A program made the position numbers and the translations under genes. A model generated the notes under the pieces. That model was not told the DNA's origin. It saw nothing but the letters and a program-made list of their open reading frames with translations, and searched no databases. Below, in pieces: positions 7,808-13,575 of a stretch of 15,020 nucleotides of DNA. Within the stretch, counting starts at the first letter, position 1. Each line of letters opens with the position of its first letter. The DNA comes from JAUVKA01 sp964465145 (GTDB lineage: Bacteria; Bacteroidota; Bacteroidia; Bacteroidales; UBA12481): positions 1 through 15,020 of the forward strand of contig CAYXJR010000094.1 of the NCBI GenBank assembly GCA_964465145.1. Reading direction: 5' to 3'.

Positions 7808-7815
7808 TACTTTTG
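7808..7815 (+). promoter_or_regulatory. -7 element (TAnnTTTG) for the IS3-like gene
   Basis: TACTTTTG fits the Bacteroidota -7 consensus and lies just before the start codons at 7820 and 7829. With initiation about 7 bases downstream, the ATG at 7829 would be the first one in the transcript. A clear -33 TTG at the right distance is missing, so support is partial. Confidence 0.35.
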
Positions 7816-7819
7816 TTTC

Positions 7820-8086
7820 ATGAGAACAATGAAAAACTCACCGGACACCATTTGTGAGATTCTTTCCTTAAGCGAAAAAGGAGTAAAAGTTTCTGACCTA
7901 TGTAAAGTCTGGGATATCGAAAAATCGACCTTCTTTGAGTTGAAAAAAAAATTCAGTGGGATGAATGAATCACAGATCTCTAATGTGATAGAATTAGAGA
8001 ACGAGTCACGTAAATTAAAACGTGAATTAAAGAAGTCGAATAAACTATTGGAAGCAGCCCAGGATTTAATATCAAAAAAGCTTTAG
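7820..8086 (+). CDS. IS3-like OrfA (transposase helix-turn-helix subunit)
   Basis: 88 residues from ATG 7820 (85 from ATG 7829). The N-terminal half is a transposase_8-type HTH (TICEILSLSEKGVKVSDLCK, then a recognition helix around WDIEKSTFFELKKKF). The C-terminal half (SQISNVIELENESRKLKREL and on) is the leucine-zipper-like coiled coil that in IS3 elements makes OrfA multimerise. It ends at TAG 8084-8086, directly after an A-AAA-AAG slip site that fuses it to OrfB by -1 frameshifting. OrfA alone in IS3 elements is usually a repressor or binds the element ends. Confidence 0.8.
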   Translation: MRTMKNSPDTICEILSLSEKGVKVSDLCKVWDIEKSTFFELKKKFSGMNESQISNVIELENESRKLKRELKKSNKLLEAAQDLISKKL

Positions 8087-8155
8087 GGCCTGCTGAAAAA
8101 AGGGAAGCCATCAGGTTTCTGAATCAAAATCATAAAATTAGTTTTCGGCAGGCCC
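8074..8155 (+). promoter_or_regulatory. programmed -1 ribosomal frameshift cassette
   Basis: The heptamer AAAAAAG (8074-8080) is in the correct phase, A-AAA-AAG in the OrfA frame. The spacer is 5 nt (8081-8085). Then GGGCCTGC (8086-8093) pairs exactly with GCAGGCCC (8148-8155), extendable by a T-G wobble and a G-C pair, giving a stimulatory stem. The OrfA stop (8084-8086) lies between slip site and stem. This is the classic IS3/IS150-type arrangement and joins OrfA to OrfB. All three parts are intact. Confidence 0.85.
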
Positions 8156-8922
8156 AGAAATTACTAGATCTAAGCCCTAGTGTATTCAATTATACTCCCA
8201 GGAGCAGGAAGAAGAGTGATCCTGTATTAGTTGACAACCTAAAAAGGCTTGCTATTAAACACCCGACCTGGGGCTGTGGCAGAATGCATAAAGATCTATC
8301 AAAGGCTGGCGATACCTGGACCTACTGGCAAGTTTTCAGGAAGTATAAAAAACTTAGGTTCAATGACCTGAGAGCAGCAAGGCTTAAAGCGGCCAAAACT
8401 GAGGCCAAGGATAACCAGCCAGTTACACAAACTATTTCCACAAGGGATAGTGGTGAAGTTACAGTAAGCTATAAAGGTTCAAGACATAAAAGGGTTAAAT
8501 TAGATGGGCTACATTCAGAAAAATATAAACCTGAAAAAAAAGAAGTAGATGAAAACACTCAGGATAAGAAGAGAGAATCCAAATGGGAAATTGATAAAGT
8601 TATTGCCAGCTCAAAAGGAAAAGTGAGTGAAAGAAAATCGATTACAGCCCTGGTGATTTTAATGAGTCCTTCTAGTAATGTGCTGGCTGCAATAAAAGAA
8701 CCCATAAATGGCGAACTGCTAATCAGAAAATTATTAGAGACAATTGAGAAATTTGGAAAGCCCGAAATAGTTAGATTCAATAATTATTGGGGTCCAGCTA
8801 TTCTTGAAGAGCTTAAATGCTTCTGTATTGACAATGACATTAAACTTGAAGTTCACTATTGTATGGGCCAAGGAACTCATTATAGTGGATATTATAAAAA
8901 AATGTTAGAGCTTCTTGATTAG
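8080..8922 (+). CDS. IS3-like OrfB with a degenerate DDE integrase core
   Basis: 280 residues read in the -1 frame after the slip site; there is no stop between 8080 and 8922. Residues 59-88 match the HTH_21 region of IS3 OrfB (HPTWGCGRMHKDL, then WTYWQVFRKYKKL). About 65 lysine/serine-rich residues follow, then an rve-type core from WEID (D172, the first catalytic Asp). The second Asp, normally in S/T-D-N-G, reads RFNNYWGP (232-239), so Asp is Asn or absent. The region of the third residue, normally ESFNG, reads HYSGYYKKM and has no Glu. The protein stops at LLD, lacking the usual C-terminal tail. The frame is open and its frameshift cassette is intact, so it looks expressed but unable to transpose. 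The same C-terminus recurs at 12711-12845. Confidence 0.7.
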   Translation, partial: ALGPAEKREAIRFLNQNHKISFRQAQKLLDLSPSVFNYTPRSRKKSDPVLVDNLKRLAIKHPTWGCGRMHKDLSKAGDTWTYWQVFRKYKKLRFNDLRAARLKAAKTEAKDNQPVTQTISTRDSGEVTVSYKGSRHKRVKLDGLHSEKYKPEKKEVDENTQDKKRESKWEIDKVIASSKGKVSERKSITALVILMSPSSNVLAAIKEPINGELLIRKLLETIEKFGKPEIVRFNNYWGPAILEELKCFCIDNDIKLEVHYCMGQGTHYSGYYKKMLELLD

Positions 8923-9172
8923 GGGAACAAAACGCCCAAAAAACCAATCTGCGCCGGACCTATCAGACCACCTCTCGACGATCCCGTTTATCAATGGCGG
9001 CCGGAATTAAATGACCCCCATATCTCAACAATTATGCGACTTTCAGAGAAGACTTGGCCTAGGTTGAGCAACCTCATCTGGAACGGGTCAACCTCAAATG
9101 GCGGGGACTGATCAACCTATGCGGTTTTCCATACTGCCGCTTTTTGCCAATACTAAATGAGTACCACCAGTG
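8923..9172. other. gene-free gap with possible IS-end debris
   Basis: Between the transposase-like stop and the antitoxin promoter I see no gene with recognisable motifs. The frame of OrfB stays open after its TAG as far as TGA 9109-9111 (62 codons), starting GNKTPKKPICAGP. Two short TCAACCT motifs (9088-9094, 9112-9118) and an AATGGCGG motif repeated at 8992-8999 and 9097-9104 resemble the multiple terminal repeats of some IS elements, but not well enough to name one. Confidence 0.3.
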
Positions 9173-9234
9173 AAATGTCAAGTATTTTGCGCGAAATACT
9201 TGACATTTAGTCATCCTTTCATACCTTTGTGACA
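9173..9234 (+). promoter_or_regulatory. antitoxin promoter with 15-bp palindromic operator
   Basis: AAATGTCAAGTATTT (9173-9187) is the exact reverse complement of 9194-9208 across a 6-nt centre. The right arm contains TTG (9200-9202), which is 19 nt from TACCTTTG (9222-9229): an ideal Bacteroidota -33/-7 pair. A protein bound to the palindrome would cover the -33 box. Transcription would begin near 9236, about 22 nt before the GTG start. AbiEi antitoxins are known to repress their own promoter through inverted repeats, so this is the likely operator. Confidence 0.75.
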
Positions 9235-9257
9235 CCAAGTTAAATCCTTGACAATTA

Positions 9258-9983
9258 GTGAAAGTTGCAGAGAAAATAGAGCGTAAGATCAACCGGATGA
9301 AAGAAGGGGCTACCTTCAAGTATCAGCAGTTGGGTATTTCCCCTACTGAATATACTGCCGCTGCCAAGGCTATTGAGCGTCTGATCCAGAGTGGTGCAAT
9401 TAAAAGAGCATCCACTGGTGTTTTTTACAAACCCAGGCAAACAATTTTTGGAGACCTTCTGCCACGAGAGGAAGAATTGCTTAAACCATACTTATTTGTT
9501 GAAGGGAAACGGATAGCTTACATCACCGGAGTTTCACTATATAATCGCCTCGGTTTAACCAGGCAAGTGCCTAAAACAATAAAAGTAGCAAGTGTGGTCA
9601 AGAGGGTAACCACCAAAATAGGTGAGATACAGGTAAAACCCATTAAAAGCTACGTAGAAGTGACAAATGATAACTATTACCTGCTGGAACTATTGGATGC
9701 TCTCAAAGATTTCAAGACTATTCCTGACCTGAATAAGGAAACTGCTATCATAATATTGTCAAGAAGCTTAGAAAACTTATCGGATAGTGACAAGTCACGA
9801 ACATTAAAGTATGCTTTAAAATATCCTCCAAGAGCCAGGGCTCTTTTAGGGTCATTACTGGATAATTTAATGAAAGACATGGTCCTCAATAATCTGAAAA
9901 TAAGCCTCAATCCTTTAACATTTTACGATTTGGGAATTAATAAGGAAACATTACCAACTGCCCCAAATTGGAATATAAAATGA
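9258..9983 (+). CDS. DUF6088 / AbiEi-type antitoxin (first copy)
   Basis: 241 residues. The start is GTG 9258: the same frame has TGA at 9249-9251, and the next ATG is codon 14. Residues 1-65 form a winged helix (IERKINRMKEGATFKYQQLG, then AAKAIERLIQSGAIKRASTGVFYKP), the DNA-binding part that autoregulates AbiE operons. Residues 66-240 carry the family's GVSLYNRLGLTRQVPKT motif (about 96-112) and a helical tail. It should neutralise an AbiEii nucleotidyltransferase in a type IV toxin-antitoxin pair and repress its own promoter at 9173-9234. Its toxin partner directly downstream is broken, so it is now an orphan antitoxin, although its frame and promoter look intact. Confidence 0.85.
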   Translation: MKVAEKIERKINRMKEGATFKYQQLGISPTEYTAAAKAIERLIQSGAIKRASTGVFYKPRQTIFGDLLPREEELLKPYLFVEGKRIAYITGVSLYNRLGLTRQVPKTIKVASVVKRVTTKIGEIQVKPIKSYVEVTNDNYYLLELLDALKDFKTIPDLNKETAIIILSRSLENLSDSDKSRTLKYALKYPPRARALLGSLLDNLMKDMVLNNLKISLNPLTFYDLGINKETLPTAPNWNIK

Positions 9984-9984
9984 C

Positions 9985-10502
9985 ATGAATCTGCACAGCA
10001 ACAGAGAATTACTTCAAAATGCCATCCAGGCAACCGCACAATCACTTGGCATGAGAGAAATATTCTGGTATTGAGCAAAAGAAGAACTTTATGTGAGAAG
10101 ATTATGAGTTTGGTTCGATTCTCCAGATCAGAATCACCGATATCTGACCTACGTAACAAAATCCGTCATATATATGATATTCACCAAATGCTTTTAGATG
10201 AGGATGTTCAATCTTTTTTCAGCAGTATAGAATTTGACAAGATGCTATTAAAAGTAGGTAATGACGACATGATCGGGTACAAAAATAATAATCAATGGAT
10301 TCCCGAACACCCTTCAACTGCTTTGATATTTGCCAAGGCAAACGAAACATGGCGGCAATTAAGTACAGAATACCATTCCAATTTCAAAGACCTCGTAACC
10401 GGTGAACTGCCTTCAGAAGCTGGCATGATCAATACTCTTCTGCTGGTGTCGGAACGTCTCAAAAAAGTAGATTGGCTCATAATTGGCTCAATTGGATCAT
10501 GA
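9985..10502 (+). pseudogene. AbiEii/AbiGii toxin with internal deletion
   Basis: ATG 9985, one base after the antitoxin stop, starts MNLHSNRELLQNAIQATAQS and runs 29 codons to a TGA at 10072-10074. This is the normal N-terminus of Bacteroidota AbiEii proteins. From 10071, in another frame, the sequence continues as SKRRTLCEKIMSLVRFS through DLRNKIRHIYDIHQML and ends at 10502, which is the family's C-terminal region. Everything between is missing, roughly 170-180 codons by comparison with the copy at 14179, including the EKDWWV, GGTS and DxD motifs of the nucleotidyltransferase. No active toxin can be made. The stop falls after a short tandem repeat of ATTGGCTCA-like units (10471-10510) that alters the C-terminus. 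Confidence 0.85.
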
Positions 10503-10510
10503 TTGGCTCA
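10471..10510 (+). repeat. short tandem repeat, about 10 bp unit
   Basis: Four imperfect units of ATTGGCTCAT follow one another across the end of the toxin remnant: ATTGGCTCAT, AATTGGCTCA, ATTGGATCAT, GATTGGCTCA. They encode the odd IIGSIGS tail and probably reflect slippage. Confidence 0.6.
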
Positions 10511-10640
10511 ACGAAAGCTGTAGGGAGCTTTAATGATTTGACAATCTAGTATGTGGCGATACAGTTTTTCACAACAACTTCTTCCCAGCGGTAAGCTTAG
10601 TTCTACCTTGTTGTCTATACTCATTGTGCGAATATTATGA

Positions 10641-10693
10641 AATGTAACCAATTTTAAAAGCATGTAACTAAATTATGCTTAAAAGGTTACATT
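10641..10693. repeat. imperfect hairpin with three ATGTAAC motifs
   Basis: AATGTAACC (10641-10649) pairs with GGTTACATT (10685-10693); inside, TTTT/AAAA and AAGCAT (10658-10663) with ATGCTT (10675-10680) also pair, leaving an 11-nt loop. A third ATGTAAC lies at 10662-10668. It sits between the toxin remnant and the end of the integrase gene, in about 270 bp without a gene. It could be a terminator shared by the convergent genes, but the repeated motif also fits protein-binding sites. Confidence 0.55.
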
Positions 10694-10775
10694 AGGACCT
10701 TGTAAAGCAATGTGTGCTACGTTGATAATAGCTTCTTTTCCTATAATAGAGATTGAAGGAACATATGGTAGAGTT

Positions 10776-12020
10776 TTATTCTATGTTCAAATTTTCACTA
10801 GCTACACTCAGAACATCATTGCTAAATTCCTTAAGATAAATCTCGGTGGTTTCTTCGTTGGCATGCCCCATCATTTCTTTGATCACAGAAGCAGGAACAT
10901 CTTTATTCTTCAATGTCGAGGCAAATGTATGTCTTGCAACATAAGTTGTCAGGGGAGTTGATATTCCCAAATCTTCACCAATATCCCCAAGGGCATTATT
11001 GATTTTTTTAATAGCAGTTTTGACTCTGGTTTTCTTTCTCATGGGTGTGTCATGGAAATCACTAAGTATGGGAAAAACGTATCCATCATTGTCATAATTC
11101 CGGTAATGATCAAAAATATCCGCCAACTGAGTTTTGATAGGAACTCTGAAAGTTTTAGTATGACGGGTCTTTATCCTTGAGTATACAATTGCATCGTATT
11201 GAATATTCTTGTCCCACTTAAGATTAGCCATATCTATAAAATTGATACCCCAGGCATAATAACTGAAAAGAAAAAACAATTTTGCATCTTGTTCTATTGA
11301 TAATTCTTTCGGTTGATAATCCTGAATCTTTTTTAGATCTGCCATTGAAATAGCCCGTTTCACAGTGGCAGTTTTTAATTTTCCGATTTTATAACCTGCC
11401 CTGGTATGGTTGTTATAAAAAGGGTAGTGGTCTTTGCTGATAAGCCCTTCATCAATTGCAGTATTGTAAAGAGCCCTTAAGGTTCGTATGTAGTTGTTAA
11501 TTGTATTATTTGCACAACCGTCATTCCTTAAGAATGCTTCGTATTTAATCAGGAATTTTACGGTTATATCCTGAAACCGTGCGTTCTTGTCTGGCTTAAA
11601 TCGTTCGAGAGCATTCTTTGCCACTTTGTAAACTTCTGCATTGCCAATATTACCGAGCTTAGTTAGCTCATCAATTTTGTAATCAAAAAATGATAAAACA
11701 GTCTTCTTTTCATTCTTAATAAGGAATTTCTCCTTGAAAGGTTCATAAATAAAAGGCTTTTCTTCTTTGTCAAAGTCCATGACAATTCTTTCTGCCTTTG
11801 CAATCTTAAGTTTGATAGTATTATTAAGTTCCTTAAAATTCTCAGGATTGTAGGCCTTTTTAAAAAGTCCTTTTCGATGATCCCAGAATTCAGGTTTACA
11901 GGAGTAGCCTATTCCAATATATTTTCTAAGGCGTTCATTTGTTACTCTTAATACCACCGCCTTGGATCCATCTTTTTTTGCCGGTCTTGTCGGGTGAAGC
12001 ATCATTGTAAAATTTACCAT
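10776..12020 (-). CDS. tyrosine recombinase (integrase) of the element, first catalytic Arg replaced
   Basis: 414 residues from ATG 12018-12020. The open frame extends 27 codons further up, but that extra part is a translation of AT-rich leader repeats. The N-terminal arm-binding domain, a SAM-like core-binding domain and a C-terminal catalytic domain are all visible. YVARHTF (R363), MMGH (H386) and the nucleophile in TEIYL (Y395) are present; the Tyr-x-Ala-Arg-His form of box II is usual for Bacteroidota. The first catalytic arginine, expected in YxRGxNF, is tryptophan: YYAWGINF with TGG at 11250-11252 (W257), one base from CGG. The CTnDOT integrase is known to work without the canonical first Arg, so activity is not excluded. 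It is encoded next to the tRNA-Val fragment at 12205-12250, its probable target. Confidence 0.9.
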   Translation of the reverse strand: MVNFTMMLHPTRPAKKDGSKAVVLRVTNERLRKYIGIGYSCKPEFWDHRKGLFKKAYNPENFKELNNTIKLKIAKAERIVMDFDKEEKPFIYEPFKEKFLIKNEKKTVLSFFDYKIDELTKLGNIGNAEVYKVAKNALERFKPDKNARFQDITVKFLIKYEAFLRNDGCANNTINNYIRTLRALYNTAIDEGLISKDHYPFYNNHTRAGYKIGKLKTATVKRAISMADLKKIQDYQPKELSIEQDAKLFFLFSYYAWGINFIDMANLKWDKNIQYDAIVYSRIKTRHTKTFRVPIKTQLADIFDHYRNYDNDGYVFPILSDFHDTPMRKKTRVKTAIKKINNALGDIGEDLGISTPLTTYVARHTFASTLKNKDVPASVIKEMMGHANEETTEIYLKEFSNDVLSVASENLNIE

Positions 12021-12041
12021 CTTTTCTATTTGAATTTGACT

Positions 12042-12103
12042 CAAAGATATAAAAAAAAGATACACAAAAGGATACACAAAATAACAAAAAAGGATACACA
12101 AAA
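12042..12103 (-). promoter_or_regulatory. integrase leader: -7 element and three GATACACAAAA repeats
   Basis: On the minus strand TATCTTTG (12049 to 12042) matches the -7 consensus 21 nt before the integrase ATG. Upstream of it GATACACAAAA occurs three times (12059-12069, 12071-12081, 12093-12103 on the plus strand). Repeats between an integrase and its att site are typical places for integrase arm sites or regulator binding. No well-spaced -33 box is evident. Confidence 0.45.
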
Positions 12104-12176
12104 TAAAGAAACAACAGCAAGCTCAAACAATAATGAGTCTTGTAACTAGTAAGAAATCAGAAGTATAGGATAAGGG

Positions 12177-12196
12177 TCAGCAAATATCAGCAAATA
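12177..12196. repeat. two adjacent copies of a 10-bp repeat beside the att site
   Basis: TCAGCAAATA is repeated head to tail at 12177-12186 and 12187-12196, ending 8 bp before homology to tRNA-Val begins. It may be a recombinase or excisionase site. Confidence 0.5.
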
Positions 12197-12204
12197 ACGG
12201 ATAA

Positions 12205-12250
12205 TGCCTTACAAGCAGGGGGTCACTGGTTCGAATCCAGTATCGCCCAC
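12205..12250 (+). other. att site: 3' part of a tRNA-Val(UAC) gene
   Basis: From the anticodon stem onwards the sequence folds as a tRNA: stem TGC, loop CTTACAA with anticodon TAC (12210-12212), GCAGG, 5-nt variable loop, T-stem ACTGG (12225-12229) with loop TTCGAAT and CCAGT (12237-12241), acceptor ATCGCCC (12242-12248) and discriminator A. The 5' half (acceptor and D-arm) is absent: upstream bases do not match GGGCGAT or a D-loop. This is the duplicated tRNA end left at one side of an island that used the tRNA as target. Because the tRNA's terminator follows, the island lies to the left and the intact tRNA beyond the window. Confidence 0.75.
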
Positions 12251-12513
12251 AAAACAAAAAGCCTTCCGTTTTCGGAAGGCTTTTCTTTTTTCTGGCTGGT
12301 GCAAGCTTGCTTGCAAACCAGTTCGGAAAAAAGAAAAGATGAGGGCCGTCAGGCCCGGGTTTTTTGTTTTGACTATCCCCCGCAAGGAAGCCCGGCCGAC
12401 GCCAGGAGGACGGGCAATCCAGTATCGCCCACTGAAGAAAAAGCCTTCCATTTTCGGGAGACTTTTCTTTTTTATAACTGGTACAAGCTTGCTTGCATTA
12501 GTTCACATAATAG
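12234..12513 (+). repeat. imperfect direct repeat of tRNA end plus terminator, 182-bp period
   Basis: AATCCAGTATCGCCCAC at 12234-12250 recurs exactly at 12416-12432. After a few changed bases both copies continue with a GCCTTCC...TTTTC terminator hairpin, CTTTTCTTTTTT, and GCAAGCTTGCTTGCA-like sequence to about 12330 and 12513. The second copy is decayed (terminator stem with a mismatch and a wobble) and lacks the T-arm. Between them lies a GC-rich stretch with a second hairpin, GGGCC-GTCA-GGCCC then a T-run (12343-12365). It may come from an older tRNA tandem pair or from an earlier integration event. Confidence 0.7.
12257..12292 (+). terminator. intrinsic terminator of the tRNA-Val locus
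   Basis: AAAAGCCTTCCG (12257-12268), loop TTTT, CGGAAGGCTTTT (12273-12284): a perfect 12-bp stem followed by CTTTTTT. It starts 7 nt after the tRNA end, as expected for the original tRNA transcript. Confidence 0.85.
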
Positions 12514-12710
12514 CATATAATATCCGTCTTCATGCTTTACTTTACTGGTTGATGAACAATGAAAATAGTAGGTGTATTTCAAAAAAACAACCCCCTCAAT
12601 TTAGTTTTGTTCCCAACAAAATAGAATGCGAAGTGGGGTTGTCAGTCTATCTTTCAGTTGGGGTCAGCATCATCCGGCGCAGGGGGTTAGAATGCTCCGG
12701 AATATGCAAT

Positions 12711-12845
12711 TGGAACACAGATATTTTGGTAGCGCTCAGATATTACTGTCACGATAATGATATTAGACTTATTGAACAGGACCCTACGAGGGGCGTTCTT
12801 CCTTATAAGGAGGATTATAAGAGAATTACGGGGCTGCTTGATTAG
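12711..12845 (+). pseudogene. C-terminal fragment related to the DDE-less transposase-like protein
   Basis: The last 44 codons before TAG 12843-12845 align without any gap, up to and including the stop, with the C-terminus of the protein ending at 8922. 16 of 44 residues are identical, including W, IL, C-x-DNDI-[KR]-L, Y-x3-YK and the final LLD. Conservation does not obviously extend upstream, where the frame runs back through terminators and the tRNA fragment, so no full gene is present. Like the first copy it lacks the catalytic Glu region and the normal tail. A DUF6088 antitoxin follows on the same strand, as it does at the first locus. Confidence 0.6.
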
Positions 12846-12852
12846 AGAGCTG

Positions 12853-12893
12853 CCAATATTTGCCAGTAAAACAACATTACTGGCAAATATTGG
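12853..12893. repeat. 17-bp perfect hairpin after the transposase-like fragment
   Basis: CCAATATTTGCCAGTAA (12853-12869) is the exact reverse complement of 12877-12893 with a 7-nt loop. It begins 8 nt after the stop at 12845. There is no T-run after it on the plus strand, so it is either a non-canonical terminator or a terminal or operator palindrome. Confidence 0.75.
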
Positions 12894-13526
12894 ATTCTAT
12901 TCAGTGTAGGATATCCAGTAGGATGATCCTTCAACTTACATAACGGGCAATTATCCTCTACCGAAATTAAACCCTAAAAATTGGCAGCATTTTAATTTTG
13001 CTGCCGAAATATAGTTTTATGATTTACTGAAAACGACAATCCTGTTGTTCCATTCATATTTTTGATTCAGTAAACAGTTCAACAGTCTGGTACCAGTAAT
13101 AGAAAGATGACTTATCCGGCTGTCGCTTTAATCGGTTCAGAAAATTCCAATTCTGGTTTTCAATTGTCATGTCATTGATGTCTTGTCCTGATCATTTTCT
13201 CCTACGCCTCTTTTGGTGATAATCAGGCAGGTGTCTATTGTATCTTTTAATACAAGTTTTGGGGTTAGAGATAAAGCAGTATTAACATTTTTCCGATAGA
13301 TAATTTCTTGTTCAGCAAATGCCTGAAAACTCTTCTCAATTATCTTCATATCCTTTCATGGATAGAGTGCGGAGGAGAGGAGACGATTAACGGATCTGGA
13401 AGGTTTCGCTGCTATTGACTTTTTGGAAAGCTTTTTGTAACTTTTAAGGCTTCAAACACTGGTGTTCCCACTGATAATCAGAATCTATACTGCTTATATC
13501 TTCTATACACTTTGAACTTTCAGTTT
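12894..13526. other. gene-free stretch with small hairpins
   Basis: I see no supported gene. GGCAGCA (12983-12989) pairs with TGCTGCC (12999-13005) over a 9-nt loop, and TTTACTGA (13023-13030) pairs with TCAGTAAA (13067-13074). A 60-codon open frame on the minus strand (13349 to 13167) has no recognisable motif and a poor start context. The region looks like decayed accessory DNA. Confidence 0.4.
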
Positions 13527-13555
13527 TGTCACAATTATTCCTTATATTTGTGACA
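13527..13555 (+). promoter_or_regulatory. second antitoxin promoter with overlapping palindromic operator
   Basis: TGTCACAA (13527-13534) and TTGTGACA (13548-13555) form a perfect inverted repeat with a 13-nt centre. The right arm overlaps a -7 element, TATATTTG (13543-13550), 25 nt before the antitoxin ATG. No convincing -33 TTG is at the usual distance. As at the first locus the -7 box continues as TTTGTGACA, a shared 9-mer. A bound antitoxin would block the polymerase site. Confidence 0.7.
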
Positions 13556-13575
13556 GATATGACAATGACATTGAG

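Larger units (their letters stand above)
4332..12250. mobile_element. integrative element (replication operon to integrase), right end at tRNA-Val
   Basis: An integrase next to a tRNA 3' fragment, an excisionase-like HTH protein, an RHH protein, an SF3 helicase, a Toprim primase and a small-terminase-like protein together define an integrated island. The right boundary is the att site at 12250. The left boundary is not seen: no second copy of the tRNA end occurs left of the operon, so the metal-related genes at 298-3916 may also be cargo. The arrangement (integrase, HTH, primase/helicase, TerS-like) recalls phage satellites. No structural phage genes and no relaxase are present in this window. 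Confidence 0.6.

Noticed and set aside
8985..9120. Remnant of a specific IS21-family end
   Set aside because: Short TCAACCT and AATGGCGG repeats are suggestive, but no istA/istB coding remains, so no family can be assigned.
12059..12103. CRISPR-like array
   Set aside because: Repeats of 11 bp at irregular 1- and 11-bp gaps; far too short for CRISPR repeats and spacers.
12177..12250. Complete tRNA-Val gene
   Set aside because: The 5' acceptor strand and D-arm are absent; only the part from the anticodon stem onward is present.
12209..12451. 80-codon minus-strand frame ending GDTGFEPVTPCL
   Set aside because: Antisense of a tRNA 3' end, a common spurious prediction.
12204..12710. Upstream part of the long plus-strand frame ending at 12845
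   Set aside because: It runs through the tRNA fragment, terminators and GC-rich spacer; only the last 44 or so codons show homology.
13167..13349. 60-codon minus-strand frame
   Set aside because: No recognisable motif, poor start context, and in a region that otherwise looks decayed.
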